The notes below the pieces were generated by a model. It worked only from the letters and a program-made list of their open reading frames with translations. It did not search any database and was not told where the DNA came from. The position numbers and the translations under genes were made by a program. This document shows, piece after piece, positions 17,807 through 27,650 of a DNA stretch of 64,000 nt. This DNA is from an uncultured Paracoccaceae bacterium. GTDB lineage: Bacteria > Pseudomonadota > Alphaproteobacteria > Rhodobacterales > Rhodobacteraceae. Numbering within the stretch: position 1 is the stretch's first letter; each line of letters starts with the position of its first letter. The stretch lies in the NCBI GenBank assembly GCA_947497985.1, contig CANMIX010000008.1, positions 124,001 to 188,000 of the forward strand. The letters are read 5' to 3'.

Positions 17807-18643
17807 CTATCCGTGGCGTTGTAGGCTGGCGGGAAACACGCCCAAGATTTTGATATTTGTAGTGAAATAGGCCAGTTCGTCCATGGCGAGCTGGACATTT
17901 GCGTCGTCTGGGTGGCCTTCGATATCTGCGTAAAACTGTGTCGCGGTGAACGAGCCGTCGACCATATAGCTTTCGAGTTTCACCATATTGATGCCGTTGG
18001 TCGCAAAGCCACCCATAGCCTTATAAAGTGCGGCCGGAATGTTGCGCACCTGAAACACAAAACTGGTGACCATCCCATGCTCGCCGCGGCGTTCATAATT
18101 GGCCTCGCGGTCCATGATGACAAAACGAGTGGTGTTGTTGCCCTGATCTTCGATGTGGCGCGCCAGAACGTCCAGCCCATAGATTTCGCCCGCCAATTCA
18201 CTGGCGAGCGCTGCAACACTTGGGTCGCCTTTTTCTGCCACATCACGTGCGGCGCGGGCGTTGTCTGGGCTGACACGGCCCACGATGCCGTGCTCTTTCA
18301 GGTAACTCGCACATTGTGGCAGGAGCACCAGATGAGAATAGGCTTCTTTGATATCTGTTACCGTGGCACCGGAGACGCCAAGCACATTGATGTGGACCCG
18401 TACAAAAGCCTCATCCACGATATGGAGATTGGACGTGGGCAACAGGCGGTGAATATCTGCCACGCGACCATAGGTGGAATTCTCTACCGGCAGCATCGCC
18501 TGATCCGCCTGACCACTGTTCACAGCGTCGATTGCCTGTTCAAATGTGCGGCAAGGCAACACCTCCATATCGGGGCGCGCGGCGCGGCAGGCTTCGTGAC
18601 TATAGGAGCCGAGCTCTCCCTGAATGGCGATTTTGCGGGTCAT
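17807..18643 (-). CDS. pheA: Prephenate dehydratase
   Basis: The 278-residue protein is a monofunctional prephenate dehydratase. It has IAIQGELGSYSHEA, LPVENSTYGRVAD, the catalytic NNTTRFVIM (TRF motif) near residue 170, and a C-terminal ACT domain (AALYKAMGGFATNGINMVKLESYM) that binds phenylalanine for feedback inhibition. It converts prephenate to phenylpyruvate. It lacks a chorismate mutase domain. It converges on the SRPBCC gene and diverges from the cytochrome gene. Confidence 0.95.
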   Translation of the reverse strand: MTRKIAIQGELGSYSHEACRAARPDMEVLPCRTFEQAIDAVNSGQADQAMLPVENSTYGRVADIHRLLPTSNLHIVDEAFVRVHINVLGVSGATVTDIKEAYSHLVLLPQCASYLKEHGIVGRVSPDNARAARDVAEKGDPSVAALASELAGEIYGLDVLARHIEDQGNNTTRFVIMDREANYERRGEHGMVTSFVFQVRNIPAALYKAMGGFATNGINMVKLESYMVDGSFTATQFYADIEGHPDDANVQLAMDELAYFTTNIKILGVFPASLQRHG

Positions 18644-18760
18644 TTGCGTCTTATCCCATGAAAATTTCGATAAACGGGCATTTCGTCGCGCTGTCTATAC
18701 CTTGTCAGTGTATAGGGGAAGCCTTAGACAAACGGTAGACAGCTAAATGGACTCGCGATC

Positions 18761-19255
18761 ATGTTCGACACGATGACCCTTACCAAAGCGACCGCAGGTT
18801 TCTGCGGAGCGTTCCTCGTATTTCTGCTAGGCAAATGGGCCGCTACCGAGATTTATGCAATGGATAGCCACGGTGAGGCGTCCTATGTGATTGAAGTCGC
18901 TGATGCTGGTGGTGCCGAAGAAGTTGAAGAAGTGAGCTTTACCGAGCTTTTGGCCTCCGCGGATGTGGGCAAAGGCGCTAAAGTTTTCAAGAAGTGTGCC
19001 GCTTGCCACAAGTTGGAAGATGGTGCCAACGCAACCGGCCCTTACTTGTTTGGCCTGATTGGACGTGACGCTGGCGCAGCAGCCGGGTTTGGTTATTCCG
19101 GCGCGTTGCCTGCTGGTGCTTGGACCGAAGATGCGCTGAACGCCTTCCTGACCAAGCCTTCTGATTACGCTCCGGGTACTTCCATGAGCTTCGCTGGTCT
19201 CAAGAAAGACACCGACCGCGCAAACCTGATCGCATATCTGGCGACAATTCAGTAA
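18761..19255 (+). CDS. cycM: Membrane-anchored class I cytochrome c (CycM/cytochrome cy type)
   Basis: The 164-residue protein has an uncleaved N-terminal anchor (ATAGFCGAFLVFLLGKWAA), a Glu/Ala-rich linker, and a class I cytochrome domain with CAACH at residues 79-83 and the distal Met in GTSMSFAG. The layout matches cytochrome cy / c552 of Rhodobacterales, which carries electrons from the bc1 complex to oxidases such as cbb3, encoded 10 kb away in this window. A terminator follows. Confidence 0.9.
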   Translation: MFDTMTLTKATAGFCGAFLVFLLGKWAATEIYAMDSHGEASYVIEVADAGGAEEVEEVSFTELLASADVGKGAKVFKKCAACHKLEDGANATGPYLFGLIGRDAGAAAGFGYSGALPAGAWTEDALNAFLTKPSDYAPGTSMSFAGLKKDTDRANLIAYLATIQ

Positions 19256-19283
19256 GCCGCGTCGCGCAAACGATGAATATGAG

Positions 19284-19320
19284 GCCGCTACCCTGAAGGG
19301 TGGCGGCTTTTTCTTTTTCA
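19284..19320 (+). terminator. Terminator of the cytochrome c gene
   Basis: GCCGCTACCC / GGGTGGCGGC forms a 10-bp stem (one G-T pair) with loop TGAA, followed by TTTTTCTTTTT, 28 bases after the stop. It is a textbook intrinsic terminator. Confidence 0.93.
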
Positions 19321-19437
19321 GGCATCAGTTCGCCTCTTCACGGGGTGTTCACTTTCTCTAAACTTGTATTAGCTGTGCTTGGACACATAGAAGTAATCCA
19401 TAACTCTGGCAGTAGAACCCAAATGGAGGATCCGTCG

Positions 19438-21354
19438 ATGCAGTCATCCCGTGCGCAGACCCGTGTTGCGACCGTTGCCCGAATAGGAACGCCGATGAAA
19501 TGGCTGGGCCTTGGGCTTGGTACGCTTATTTTGGCCACTGGGCTTGCCCGTGCCGAAGACGGGGTGACCAAGAGCCACGGTTATTCCTATTTTGGAAATC
19601 TCGACTATCCGGCGGATTTCGAGCATCTCGACTACGTAAACCCGGATGCCCCCAAGGGCGGGGAGTTGTCGCTGGCAACCTCGGGCACGTTTGACTCTTT
19701 GAACCCTTATTCTCGCAAAGGGCGTTCAGGTGTGCTGACGACGCTGCAATACGACAGCCTTATCGACAGCACGTCTGACGGCGTTGGCCAGTATTACGGG
19801 TTGCTGGCCGAAAGCCTGGAATATGACGAAGGGCGCAATTGGGTGATCTTCCACATGCGGCCCGAAGCGACGTTTTGGGATGGGACGCCTGTTACCGCCG
19901 AGGATGTGGTTTACAGCCACACATTGTTCATCACCCAAGGTTTGCCATCCTATGCGCAAGCCGTGAGCCATATGGTCACCGGTGCAGAAGCTTTGGACGC
20001 GCATACTGTCAAATTCACGTTTAACCCGGACGTGACCCGACGCAGTCTGATTGAAACTGTCGGCAATACGCCTGTGTTTTCAAAAGCCTGGTTCGAAGCG
20101 GATGAGACCCGTCGTCTGGATGAGCCGCGCTTGGAAGTGGCGGTAGGCTCTGGCCCTTACATGTTGGACAGCTACGACATCAATCGACGCATCACCTATA
20201 AACGACGTGACGATTATTGGGGAAAAGATCTTCCCATTAATGTGGGTCGTCACAATTACGACCGCATCCGGGTGGAATATTTTGCGGACCAGACCGCGTC
20301 CTTTGAGGGATTTAAAGCGGGTGAATATACATTCCGAATTGAGCCGGACGCAAAGGTTTGGGCGACGTCTTATGACTTCCCAAAGATTGGCGAAGGGTCG
20401 GTGGTCAAAGAAGAAATCCCGGATCAAAGCGCGCCGAATCCAACCGGGTTTGTGTTTAACCTAGGCAAACCGCAGTTGGCGGACAAAGAGGTCCGCGCCG
20501 CCTTGGCTTTGGCCTTCAATTTTGAATGGGTGAATGAATCGCTGTTGTTTGGGCTGTCGACCCAGCGCAGTTCCTTTGTCGAAGGCACCCATCTGGAGGC
20601 AAAAGATGTCCCAGCAGACGGGGAGCTGACCTTTTTGAAGGGCTTGGGGGACGTTGTCCCGGCCGAGTTCCTGACAACACCTGTAGCTCTGAGCCATAAC
20701 TCCAAAGCTGAGCGTTTGCGGGATCGGCGAAATCTGCGTCAAGCGGCAAAAATGCTGGAAACTGCGGGATGGGTTGTGGGTGACGATAAACTGCGTCGCA
20801 ACCCAGCCGGTGAGACGCTGAAGATCGAAATTCCTTATGCGACCAGCGTGCCGGAAACCGTGGCAACCATGATCGAGACCTATGTGCAAAACCTGCAAGC
20901 CTTGGGCGTGGATGCCATCGCAGAAAAGGTCGACCCGTCCCAGTTTACTTTGCGGCAGCGGGAACGGGACTACGAAATGGTCTATTCCAGCCGTTACAGC
21001 TCGTTTCTGTCAACGGGCGGTGGTTTGAGCCAGATGTATGGGTCCAAAGAAGCCGAATTCAGCCTGTTCAACCCGGCAGGTCTTGCGAGTCCCCTGGTTG
21101 ATGCCATCATTGATGCGTCGTTTGAAACCACAAATCAGGCCGATCAGGACGCGGCCTTGATGGCGCTGGACCGGGCACTGCGGTACGAGTTCTTTGTGGT
21201 GCCTGATGGCTATGTGCCGAACTACTGGGTTAGCTATTTCGATATGTACGAACACCCCGAAAACCTGCCGAAATTCGCTCTGGGCTGGTTGGATCTGTGG
21301 TGGGTCAATCCTGACAAGGAAGCCGAACTGAAAGCCAAAGGCGCGTTGCGGTAA
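19438..21354 (+). CDS. yejA: Peptide/oligopeptide ABC transporter substrate-binding protein (YejA type)
   Basis: The start at 19438 is set by GGAGGA seven bases upstream; the track ORF from 19300 begins inside the previous terminator. The 638-residue product has a signal region ([20 protein letters not shown]) and the SBP_bac_5 fold, opening [29 protein letters not shown] and containing [29 protein letters not shown]. YejA-type proteins deliver peptides, including microcin C-like ones, to YejBEF. It starts the yejABEF operon. Confidence 0.93.
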   Translation: MQSSRAQTRVATVARIGTPMKWLGLGLGTLILATGLARAEDGVTKSHGYSYFGNLDYPADFEHLDYVNPDAPKGGELSLATSGTFDSLNPYSRKGRSGVLTTLQYDSLIDSTSDGVGQYYGLLAESLEYDEGRNWVIFHMRPEATFWDGTPVTAEDVVYSHTLFITQGLPSYAQAVSHMVTGAEALDAHTVKFTFNPDVTRRSLIETVGNTPVFSKAWFEADETRRLDEPRLEVAVGSGPYMLDSYDINRRITYKRRDDYWGKDLPINVGRHNYDRIRVEYFADQTASFEGFKAGEYTFRIEPDAKVWATSYDFPKIGEGSVVKEEIPDQSAPNPTGFVFNLGKPQLADKEVRAALALAFNFEWVNESLLFGLSTQRSSFVEGTHLEAKDVPADGELTFLKGLGDVVPAEFLTTPVALSHNSKAERLRDRRNLRQAAKMLETAGWVVGDDKLRRNPAGETLKIEIPYATSVPETVATMIETYVQNLQALGVDAIAEKVDPSQFTLRQRERDYEMVYSSRYSSFLSTGGGLSQMYGSKEAEFSLFNPAGLASPLVDAIIDASFETTNQADQDAALMALDRALRYEFFVVPDGYVPNYWVSYFDMYEHPENLPKFALGWLDLWWVNPDKEAELKAKGALR

Positions 21355-21356
21355 TC

Positions 21357-22463
21357 ATGGCAGCCTATATCCTACGACGCCTATTGTTGGTGATCCCCAC
21401 CCTGTTGGGGATCATGATTGTTAACTTTGCCCTGGTGCAATTTGTCCCCGGCGGCCCGATTGAACAGATCATCGCGCAGCAACAGGGGCAGGGCGATGTC
21501 TTTGCCGGGTTCTCTGGCGGCGGGGCCGAGGCGAACCTGGAGTTGGACAATGATCTGACACTCGGGGGCGGCGGTGACGAAAAATATGCCGGTGCCCGAG
21601 GTTTGCCGCCCGAGTTCATCGAAGAACTTGAGCGTGAGTTCGGTTTTGACAAACCACCCCTGCAACGGTTCTTGCTGATGCTAGGCAACTACGCTCGTTT
21701 TGATTTCGGTGAGAGCTATTTCCGCAAAATCGGTGTAATCGATCTGGTGCTTGAGAAAATGCCGGTTTCGATCACGCTAGGGCTTTGGTCGACGTTGATC
21801 GCCTATATGATCTCGATCCCATTGGGCATTCGCAAAGCCATCAAGGACGGCAGCAACTTTGACACCTGGACCAGTGGTGCGATAATTGCGGCTTATGCGA
21901 TCCCCGGATTTCTGTTTGCGATCCTGCTGTTGGTCTTGTTCGCCGGTGGCTCATACTGGCAGATCTTCCCGCTGCGGGGGCTGACGTCGGATAACTTTAG
22001 CGAACTCAGCCTCATTGGCAAAATTGGTGACTATTTCTGGCACATCGCTCTGCCAGTGCTTGCCTCGACCATTGCCAGCTTTGCGACCTTGACGCTTTTG
22101 ACCAAGAACTCGTTTCTGGACGAGATCAAGAAACACTATGTCATGACGGCCCGGGCCAAGGGGCTGACGGAACGACGCGTGTTGTACGGTCACGTATTCC
22201 GGAACGCGATGCTGATTGTGATCGCGGGTTTTCCCGCTGTGTTCATCGGCGTCTTCTTTGGCGGCAGCCTGATTATCGAGACGATCTTCTCACTCGACGG
22301 GCTTGGGCGGCTCGGGTTCGAAGCGGCCGTGGCGCGAGACTATCCAATTGTGTTTGGCACCTTGTTCATCTTTGGCCTGATGGGGCTGGTGGTCGGGATT
22401 ATTTCTGACCTGATGTATGTGCTGGTCGATCCGCGCATCGATTTCGAAAGCCGGGAGGGATAA
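21357..22463 (+). CDS. yejB: Peptide ABC transporter permease (YejB)
   Basis: The 368-residue inner-membrane protein starts [34 protein letters not shown], the usual BPD permease opening, and has a long soluble insert (about residues 38-90, [15 protein letters not shown] ...) between the first and second segments, as in other YejB proteins. The EAA loop ([20 protein letters not shown]) that contacts the ATPase is intact. It begins two bases after yejA. Confidence 0.94.
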   Translation: MAAYILRRLLLVIPTLLGIMIVNFALVQFVPGGPIEQIIAQQQGQGDVFAGFSGGGAEANLELDNDLTLGGGGDEKYAGARGLPPEFIEELEREFGFDKPPLQRFLLMLGNYARFDFGESYFRKIGVIDLVLEKMPVSITLGLWSTLIAYMISIPLGIRKAIKDGSNFDTWTSGAIIAAYAIPGFLFAILLLVLFAGGSYWQIFPLRGLTSDNFSELSLIGKIGDYFWHIALPVLASTIASFATLTLLTKNSFLDEIKKHYVMTARAKGLTERRVLYGHVFRNAMLIVIAGFPAVFIGVFFGGSLIIETIFSLDGLGRLGFEAAVARDYPIVFGTLFIFGLMGLVVGIISDLMYVLVDPRIDFESREG

Positions 22464-22467
22464 GGCG

Positions 22468-23583
22468 ATGTCGATGTTTACTTTGTCACCGCTGAACCAA
22501 CGCCGTTGGCGTAACTTTCGCGGCAATCGGCGGGCCTATTGGTCGCTGGTTCTGTTTTCCATTCTCTTTGGCCTGTCCTTGCTGGCGGATGTTTTGGCCA
22601 ATGATAAGCCGATCCTTGTACGCTACCGGGGGGAGTTCTTTGTACCGGTTATGACCTCCTATGCAGAAACCCGTTTCGGCGGCGATTTCGAGACTGAGGC
22701 GGCTTACCGCGACCCCGAAGTGCAATGTCTGATCCGATCCGGTGGGTTAGAAGACTGTTTTGATGACCCCGATGGGATTATCGAGGCGATTGGCGCGGGT
22801 ACTTATGAGGCCGAAGGATTTGAAAAAGGCTGGTCGATCTGGCCGCTCATTCCCTATTCTTTTGACACGGCCGTGGACCGGCCAGGCGCGGCGCCACTGC
22901 CGCCCAATGCTCAGAACTGGCTGGGCACCGACAGTCGCAAACGCGATGTATTGGCGCGTGTCATTCACGGGTTCCGCCTGTCGATTGTGTTTACGCTGAT
23001 GGTCACCGCCGCTGCGACAATCATTGGTGTTGTTGCGGGCGCTGTGCAGGGGTTCTTTGGAGGCTGGGTCGACCTGATTTTCCAACGAATTATCGAGGTG
23101 TGGGCCTCCACACCGTCGCTGTATGTCATCATCATCCTGTTTGCGATTTTGGGACGCAGTTTCTGGCTGTTGGTTTTCCTCAGCATCCTCTTTGGCTGGA
23201 CCGCGCTTGTGGGCGTGGTGCGGGCTGAATTCTTGCGGGCACGCAACCTGGAATACGTTCGTGCGGCGCGGGCCTTGGGTGTCGGAAACGTGACGATCAT
23301 GTTCCGTCATATGCTACCGAACGCTATGGTCGCCACGCTCACTATGTTGCCGTTCATTGTAACAGGCACCATTGGCACGCTGGCCTCGCTGGATTTTCTG
23401 GGCTTTGGTCTCCCGTCGTCTTCCCCGTCTTTGGGAGAGCTGACATTGCAGGCCAAACAAAACCTGCAAGCGCCCTGGTTGGCCTTTACCGCCTTTATCA
23501 CTTTTGCCCTGATGCTCTCGCTTCTGGTCTTCATCTTTGAAGGCGTGCGCGATGCATTTGATCCAAGAAAGACCTTTTCATGA
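22468..23583 (+). CDS. yejE: Peptide ABC transporter permease (YejE)
   Basis: I start at the ATG at 22468 after GGGAGGGA, rather than the track start that overlaps yejB. The 371-residue protein has LSPLNQRRWRNFRGNRRAYWSLVLFSILF at the N-terminus, a periplasmic stretch, and a C-terminal permease core with the EAA-type loop ARALGVGNVTIMFRHMLPNA. It pairs with YejB to form the channel. Confidence 0.94.
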   Translation: MSMFTLSPLNQRRWRNFRGNRRAYWSLVLFSILFGLSLLADVLANDKPILVRYRGEFFVPVMTSYAETRFGGDFETEAAYRDPEVQCLIRSGGLEDCFDDPDGIIEAIGAGTYEAEGFEKGWSIWPLIPYSFDTAVDRPGAAPLPPNAQNWLGTDSRKRDVLARVIHGFRLSIVFTLMVTAAATIIGVVAGAVQGFFGGWVDLIFQRIIEVWASTPSLYVIIILFAILGRSFWLLVFLSILFGWTALVGVVRAEFLRARNLEYVRAARALGVGNVTIMFRHMLPNAMVATLTMLPFIVTGTIGTLASLDFLGFGLPSSSPSLGELTLQAKQNLQAPWLAFTAFITFALMLSLLVFIFEGVRDAFDPRKTFS

Positions 23584-25169
23584 GCGCAGTTTTGCAAGTG
23601 AAAGACCTCCGCGTGGCCTTCCGACAAGACGGCAAGCGGGTTGAGGCGGTAAAAGGCGTGTCCTTTACCGTAGACAAAGGGGAAACCGTGGCATTGGTGG
23701 GGGAATCCGGCTCTGGTAAGTCGGTGTCCGCCCTATCCACGGTGTCATTGCTAGGCGAAAGCGCAGAGGTTTCGGGCTCGGTCAAATACGGCGACACTGA
23801 GATGGTCGGCGCGGATGAGGCCCATCTGCGCAAGGTGCGCGGCAATGATATCTCATTCATCTTCCAAGAGCCAATGACCTCTTTGAATCCGCTGCACACG
23901 TTGGAAAAGCAGCTGGCTGAAAGCCTTGCGCTGCACCAGGGATTGGTCGGCAGTGCCGCACGTCAACGGATCCTTGAACTGATGGAACGGGTAGGTATTC
24001 GCGATGCCGAAAGCCGCCTGGGCGCCTATCCGCACCAACTATCAGGTGGGCAACGTCAGCGGGTGATGATTGCGATGGCCTTGGCCAATAAACCCGACAT
24101 TCTGATCGCGGATGAGCCGACAACAGCACTGGACGTGACCATTCAGGCGCAGATCCTTGATCTGTTGGCTGAACTGCGAGAACGCGAGGGGATGGGTGTG
24201 TTGTTCATCACCCACGATCTGGCAATTGTGCGCCGCATTGCTGACCGTGTCTGTGTGATGAAGGATGGCGAAATTGTCGAGGCAGGGCCGACCGCTGAGA
24301 TCTTTGCCAACCCGCAACATCCCTACACGCAAAAACTGCTGGCGGCCGAACCATCTGGCATTCCGGATCCGGTGCCAAACGCTGCGTCCGAGATTGTCGC
24401 CGCCCAGGATCTGAAGGTGTGGTTCCCAATCCAGCGTGGTTTCCTGCGCAAAACAGTCGGCCATATCAAGGCGGTGAACCCGTGCTCCATTTCGATCCGT
24501 GCGGGAGAGACGTTGGGGATTGTGGGGGAGTCCGGTTCTGGCAAAACCACGATGGCTCTGGCGATTATGCGATTGATTGCCTCTGAAGGCGCTGTGCAAT
24601 TCGAAGGTCAAGATTTGCGCAAATGGTCCACGCGTGAACTGCGGGATCTGCGCAAGGATATGCAGATTGTGTTCCAAGACCCCTTTGGCGCGCTTTCGCC
24701 ACGCATGACATGTGCGCAAATCATCGCCGAAGGGCTGACCGTGCATGAGGTGGACAATCACCGCAACCAGCGGGACCTGGTGGCCGAGGTGATGGAGGAA
24801 GTCGGGCTGGATCCGGCTGCCATGGACCGCTACCCGCATGAGTTTTCAGGCGGCCAGCGCCAGCGAATTGCCATTGCGCGTGCGATGGTTTTGCGGCCGA
24901 AACTGGTGGTTCTGGATGAGCCGACTTCGGCGCTGGACATGACTGTTCAGGTGCAGATTGTCGAGCTGCTGCGGGATCTGCAAAAACGTTATGGGTTGGC
25001 CTATATGTTTATCAGCCACGATCTGAATGTCGTACGGGCGATGTCGCATACTGTTATGGTCATGAACCAAGGTGATGTGGTTGAAAGTGGTCCGGCAGAG
25101 GACGTTTTTACTGCGCCACAAGCTGCATACACTCAACGTCTCCTGTCAGCGGCTGTGCCAGCTGAGTAA
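23580..25169 (+). CDS. yejF: Peptide ABC transporter ATP-binding protein, double domain (YejF)
   Basis: The 529-residue protein holds two ABC domains in tandem. The first has Walker A GESGSGKSVS and signature LSGGQRQR; the second has GESGSGKTTM and FSGGQRQR. Each has the oligopeptide-type C-terminal extension (PQHPYTQKLL and PQAAYTQRLL). It overlaps yejE by four bases (ATGA), indicating translational coupling. Confidence 0.95.
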   Translation: MSAVLQVKDLRVAFRQDGKRVEAVKGVSFTVDKGETVALVGESGSGKSVSALSTVSLLGESAEVSGSVKYGDTEMVGADEAHLRKVRGNDISFIFQEPMTSLNPLHTLEKQLAESLALHQGLVGSAARQRILELMERVGIRDAESRLGAYPHQLSGGQRQRVMIAMALANKPDILIADEPTTALDVTIQAQILDLLAELREREGMGVLFITHDLAIVRRIADRVCVMKDGEIVEAGPTAEIFANPQHPYTQKLLAAEPSGIPDPVPNAASEIVAAQDLKVWFPIQRGFLRKTVGHIKAVNPCSISIRAGETLGIVGESGSGKTTMALAIMRLIASEGAVQFEGQDLRKWSTRELRDLRKDMQIVFQDPFGALSPRMTCAQIIAEGLTVHEVDNHRNQRDLVAEVMEEVGLDPAAMDRYPHEFSGGQRQRIAIARAMVLRPKLVVLDEPTSALDMTVQVQIVELLRDLQKRYGLAYMFISHDLNVVRAMSHTVMVMNQGDVVESGPAEDVFTAPQAAYTQRLLSAAVPAE

Positions 25170-25251
25170 TTGGTCCGTCAGGTCTGAGACGTGGAGCTAA
25201 AACTCCCGCGCCCGCATGTGCCTTGCCTTCGGCAATGACCCCTTGGCGGTC

Positions 25252-25290
25252 TTGGGCCAGGCTCGGCGCAGAGCGCCGAGCCTGGCCCAA
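25252..25290. repeat. 18-bp perfect inverted repeat between convergent yejF and hemN
   Basis: Arms 25252-25269 (TTGGGCCAGGCTCGGCGC) and 25273-25290 are exact reverse complements with loop AGA. No T-run follows on either strand. A smaller inverted repeat, GGTGCATG-TCATA-CATGCACC, follows at 25298-25318. This is the third long hairpin at a convergent junction in the window. Confidence 0.9.
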
Positions 25291-25297
25291 CGGAAGC

Positions 25298-25318
25298 GGT
25301 GCATGTCATACATGCACC
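25298..25318. repeat. 8-bp inverted repeat beside the yejF/hemN hairpin
   Basis: GGTGCATG and CATGCACC are separated by TCATA. It lies 8 bases from the larger hairpin and 36 bases from the end of hemN. It may add to termination or RNA 3'-end protection. Confidence 0.6.
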
Positions 25319-25354
25319 TGCGACGGGCGGGAGGACTTGTTGGATCAAAATGCC

Positions 25355-26710
25355 TTAGATCGCTGCGCTATGTCCTGCCTTGCTGAGGTCATAAGCGTCA
25401 AATTCACGGGCAATCACGCGTGTCAGCGGATGGGCATGGCGATGTAAAACAAAGTTGCCTCCGCTCAAGTCGATCATGTTGGGGAAACGCGCGGCAACAC
25501 GTTCGAACAGGGCGTTTAGGTCTGGAGTTGAGATTGAAAAGTCTCGCCGGATCTCATCCCCATCTATGCTAAAATCACACATTAAAGTTTCGATTAGGCG
25601 CGCGCGCAGATGGTCGTCACCAGCAAAGACATGACCACGCGACGTCGAGAACCGGCCCTCACGAATGGCAGCTGTATGAGCCGATGTCGCGGCTGCGTTT
25701 TGTGCATAACCATGGTGAAAACGGGAAATCGAAGACGCCCCAAGGCCGATGAGCACCTCTGAACGGTCATCTGTATAGCCTTGGAAATTACGGCGCAGCT
25801 TTCCAAGAGTTTGCGCCACGGACAAGCCATCTTCGGGGCGCGCAAAGTGATCGATGCCGATTTCTTTGTACCCATCCCATTGGAACAGCTGCTGTGCAGT
25901 CTCAAACAGCTCCAGCCGGGCTTCGGGCGTTGGCAAAGCCTCAGATGGGATCATGTTCTGACGGCGCGCCATCCATGGAACATGTGCGTAGCCATACAGG
26001 GCGACACGATCGGGTGACAGAGACAGCAGTTTCTGGACGCTATCGGCCATACGGGTGTTGGTCTGATGGGGCAGGCCATAAAGGATGTCTGCGTTCAAAC
26101 TGGCGATACCATGGGCGCGCAATAAGTCTACGGTTGCACGCGTCGTCTCATAACTTTGCGGGCGACCGATGGTTTCCTGAATTTCAGGGTCGAAGTCTTG
26201 TATCCCGATCGATGCGCGGTTCATTCCCGCCGCAACCAAAGCTTCAATCCGTGCCTTGTCTATTTCATTTGGGTCAATCTCGACCGAGAATTCGGCGTCT
26301 TGCGCCAAAGGCGCGACAGTGGAAATTTTTGCGGCAAGATCACGCATCATGTCGGGTGACAAAAGGGTCGGTGTGCCTCCACCCCAATGCAGACGGGACA
26401 GGGTAACACCTGCAGGCAGATGTTGCGCCAGGAGGTCTAACTCCGCCTTGAGCACTTCAAGGTAGCGCTGTACCGGGGAATCGGATTGGGTGCCTTGGGT
26501 GCGGCAGGCGCAAAACCAACACAGCCTGCGGCAAAATGGAACATGCACGTAAAGAGAGATTTCACTGTTGGGTGCGATGTCTTGTATCCACCTTGTAAAC
26601 AAGGGAGAATCCACGGATGATCCAAAATGAGGCGCCGTGGGATAGCTTGTGTAGCGCGGCACTTTGGCATCGAATAAACCGAAGCGGGCCAATTGTGATT
26701 TCGTATCCAT
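25355..26710 (-). CDS. hemN: Oxygen-independent coproporphyrinogen III oxidase
   Basis: The 451-residue protein is a radical SAM enzyme with the HemN signature YVHVPFCRRLCWFCACRTQ (CxxxCxxC binding the 4Fe-4S cluster), GGGTPTLLS and EIDPNEIDKARIEALVAAGMNRASIGIQDF. It decarboxylates coproporphyrinogen III to protoporphyrinogen IX without oxygen. The length and the PRYTSYPTAPHFG opening mark true HemN rather than HemW. The gene is divergent from fnrL and an FNR box lies 36 bases before its start, so low-oxygen induction is expected. Confidence 0.96.
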   Translation of the reverse strand: MDTKSQLARFGLFDAKVPRYTSYPTAPHFGSSVDSPLFTRWIQDIAPNSEISLYVHVPFCRRLCWFCACRTQGTQSDSPVQRYLEVLKAELDLLAQHLPAGVTLSRLHWGGGTPTLLSPDMMRDLAAKISTVAPLAQDAEFSVEIDPNEIDKARIEALVAAGMNRASIGIQDFDPEIQETIGRPQSYETTRATVDLLRAHGIASLNADILYGLPHQTNTRMADSVQKLLSLSPDRVALYGYAHVPWMARRQNMIPSEALPTPEARLELFETAQQLFQWDGYKEIGIDHFARPEDGLSVAQTLGKLRRNFQGYTDDRSEVLIGLGASSISRFHHGYAQNAAATSAHTAAIREGRFSTSRGHVFAGDDHLRARLIETLMCDFSIDGDEIRRDFSISTPDLNALFERVAARFPNMIDLSGGNFVLHRHAHPLTRVIAREFDAYDLSKAGHSAAI

Positions 26711-26745
26711 GCCTCTATTTTAGGTGGTGTAACGTCCCCAGGTCA

Positions 26746-26759
26746 TTGACCCAGATCAA
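26746..26759. promoter_or_regulatory. FNR/FnrL box between hemN and fnrL
   Basis: TTGAC-CCAG-ATCAA matches the FNR consensus TTGAT-N4-ATCAA in nine of ten half-site bases. It is 36 bases upstream of the hemN ATG and 12 upstream of the likely fnrL ATG. It can activate hemN and let FnrL control its own gene. Confidence 0.88.
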
Positions 26760-26771
26760 TTGGAATTTACC

Positions 26772-27509
26772 ATGGCAGCGCCTGTCCTTTCGCATGTAAA
26801 ATGTGCCGATTGTCCGATCCGGCACCGGGCTGTTTGTGCCCGCTGCAATGCGGATGAGCTGGATGAACTGGACACGGTTAAATATTACCGCAGCTATGAA
26901 GCCGGTCAGCCGATTGTGTGGTCCGGGGATCAGATGGATTTCGTTGGCTCGGTTGTGTCCGGCGTTGCGACGCTGACCCAGACGATGGAAGACGGTCGCA
27001 CACAGATGGTGGGCCTTTTGTTGCCGAGCGATTTTGTGGGGCGTCCGGGGCGGGATGCGGCCGCTTATAACGTCGTGGCCACCAATACGGTCATGATGTG
27101 CTGTTTCCGCAGAAAACCGTTTGAAGACCTGATGGCACGCACGCCGCATATCGCGCATCGCCTTTTGGAAATGACCTTGGACGAGCTGGACGCCGCGCGG
27201 GAGTGGATGTTGGTTTTGGGACGCAAAACCGCACGTGAAAAGATCGCGAGCCTGTTGTCAATCATCGCACGCCGCGATGCTTCGCTTGAGAATGGTCCAT
27301 TGGACAGGGTCGAATTTGAACTGCCACTGACACGCGAGGCGATGGCGGATTATCTGGGTTTAACGCTGGAAACCGTCAGCCGCCAGGTGTCGGCCTTGAA
27401 AAAGGATGGGGTGATCGAGCTGGAAGGCAAACGCCATATTATCGTCCCGGACATGAGCCGTCTGATGGATGAAGCTGGTGATGACAGTGACGGTGGATAC
27501 TTGGTCTGA
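26772..27509 (+). CDS. fnrL: Crp/Fnr-family oxygen-responsive regulator FnrL
   Basis: The track start at 26760 is a TTG touching the FNR box; the ATG at 26772 (MAAPVLSHVKCADC) is more plausible, giving 245 residues. Cysteines 11, 14, 22 and 25 at the N-terminus plus a central CC pair near 113 can ligate the oxygen-labile 4Fe-4S cluster. A cyclic-nucleotide-binding-like beta-roll and dimer helix follow, then a helix-turn-helix TREAMADYLGLTLETVSRQVSAL whose E-x2-SR matches the FNR recognition helix. It activates micro-oxic and anaerobic genes; matching boxes lie before hemN, ccoN and ccoG. Confidence 0.94.
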   Translation: MAAPVLSHVKCADCPIRHRAVCARCNADELDELDTVKYYRSYEAGQPIVWSGDQMDFVGSVVSGVATLTQTMEDGRTQMVGLLLPSDFVGRPGRDAAAYNVVATNTVMMCCFRRKPFEDLMARTPHIAHRLLEMTLDELDAAREWMLVLGRKTAREKIASLLSIIARRDASLENGPLDRVEFELPLTREAMADYLGLTLETVSRQVSALKKDGVIELEGKRHIIVPDMSRLMDEAGDDSDGGYLV

Positions 27510-27650
27510 ACGTTCGGACCCGCTCCGCGCATCCCGAACCAGCGCAAAAAATGACCCGCACCATGCGTTGGAGACACGATGCGGGCCAAACCGGATCGAC
27601 GCGCCCATAAACGGAGACGTGGCGCGGGACCCGTCGTCGGCTCTTGGTTT

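Noticed and set aside
27550-27600. CCCGCA ... TGCGGG inverted pair between fnrL and the usp gene as a terminator
   Set aside because: Only six base pairs with a long loop and no T-run; too weak to list.
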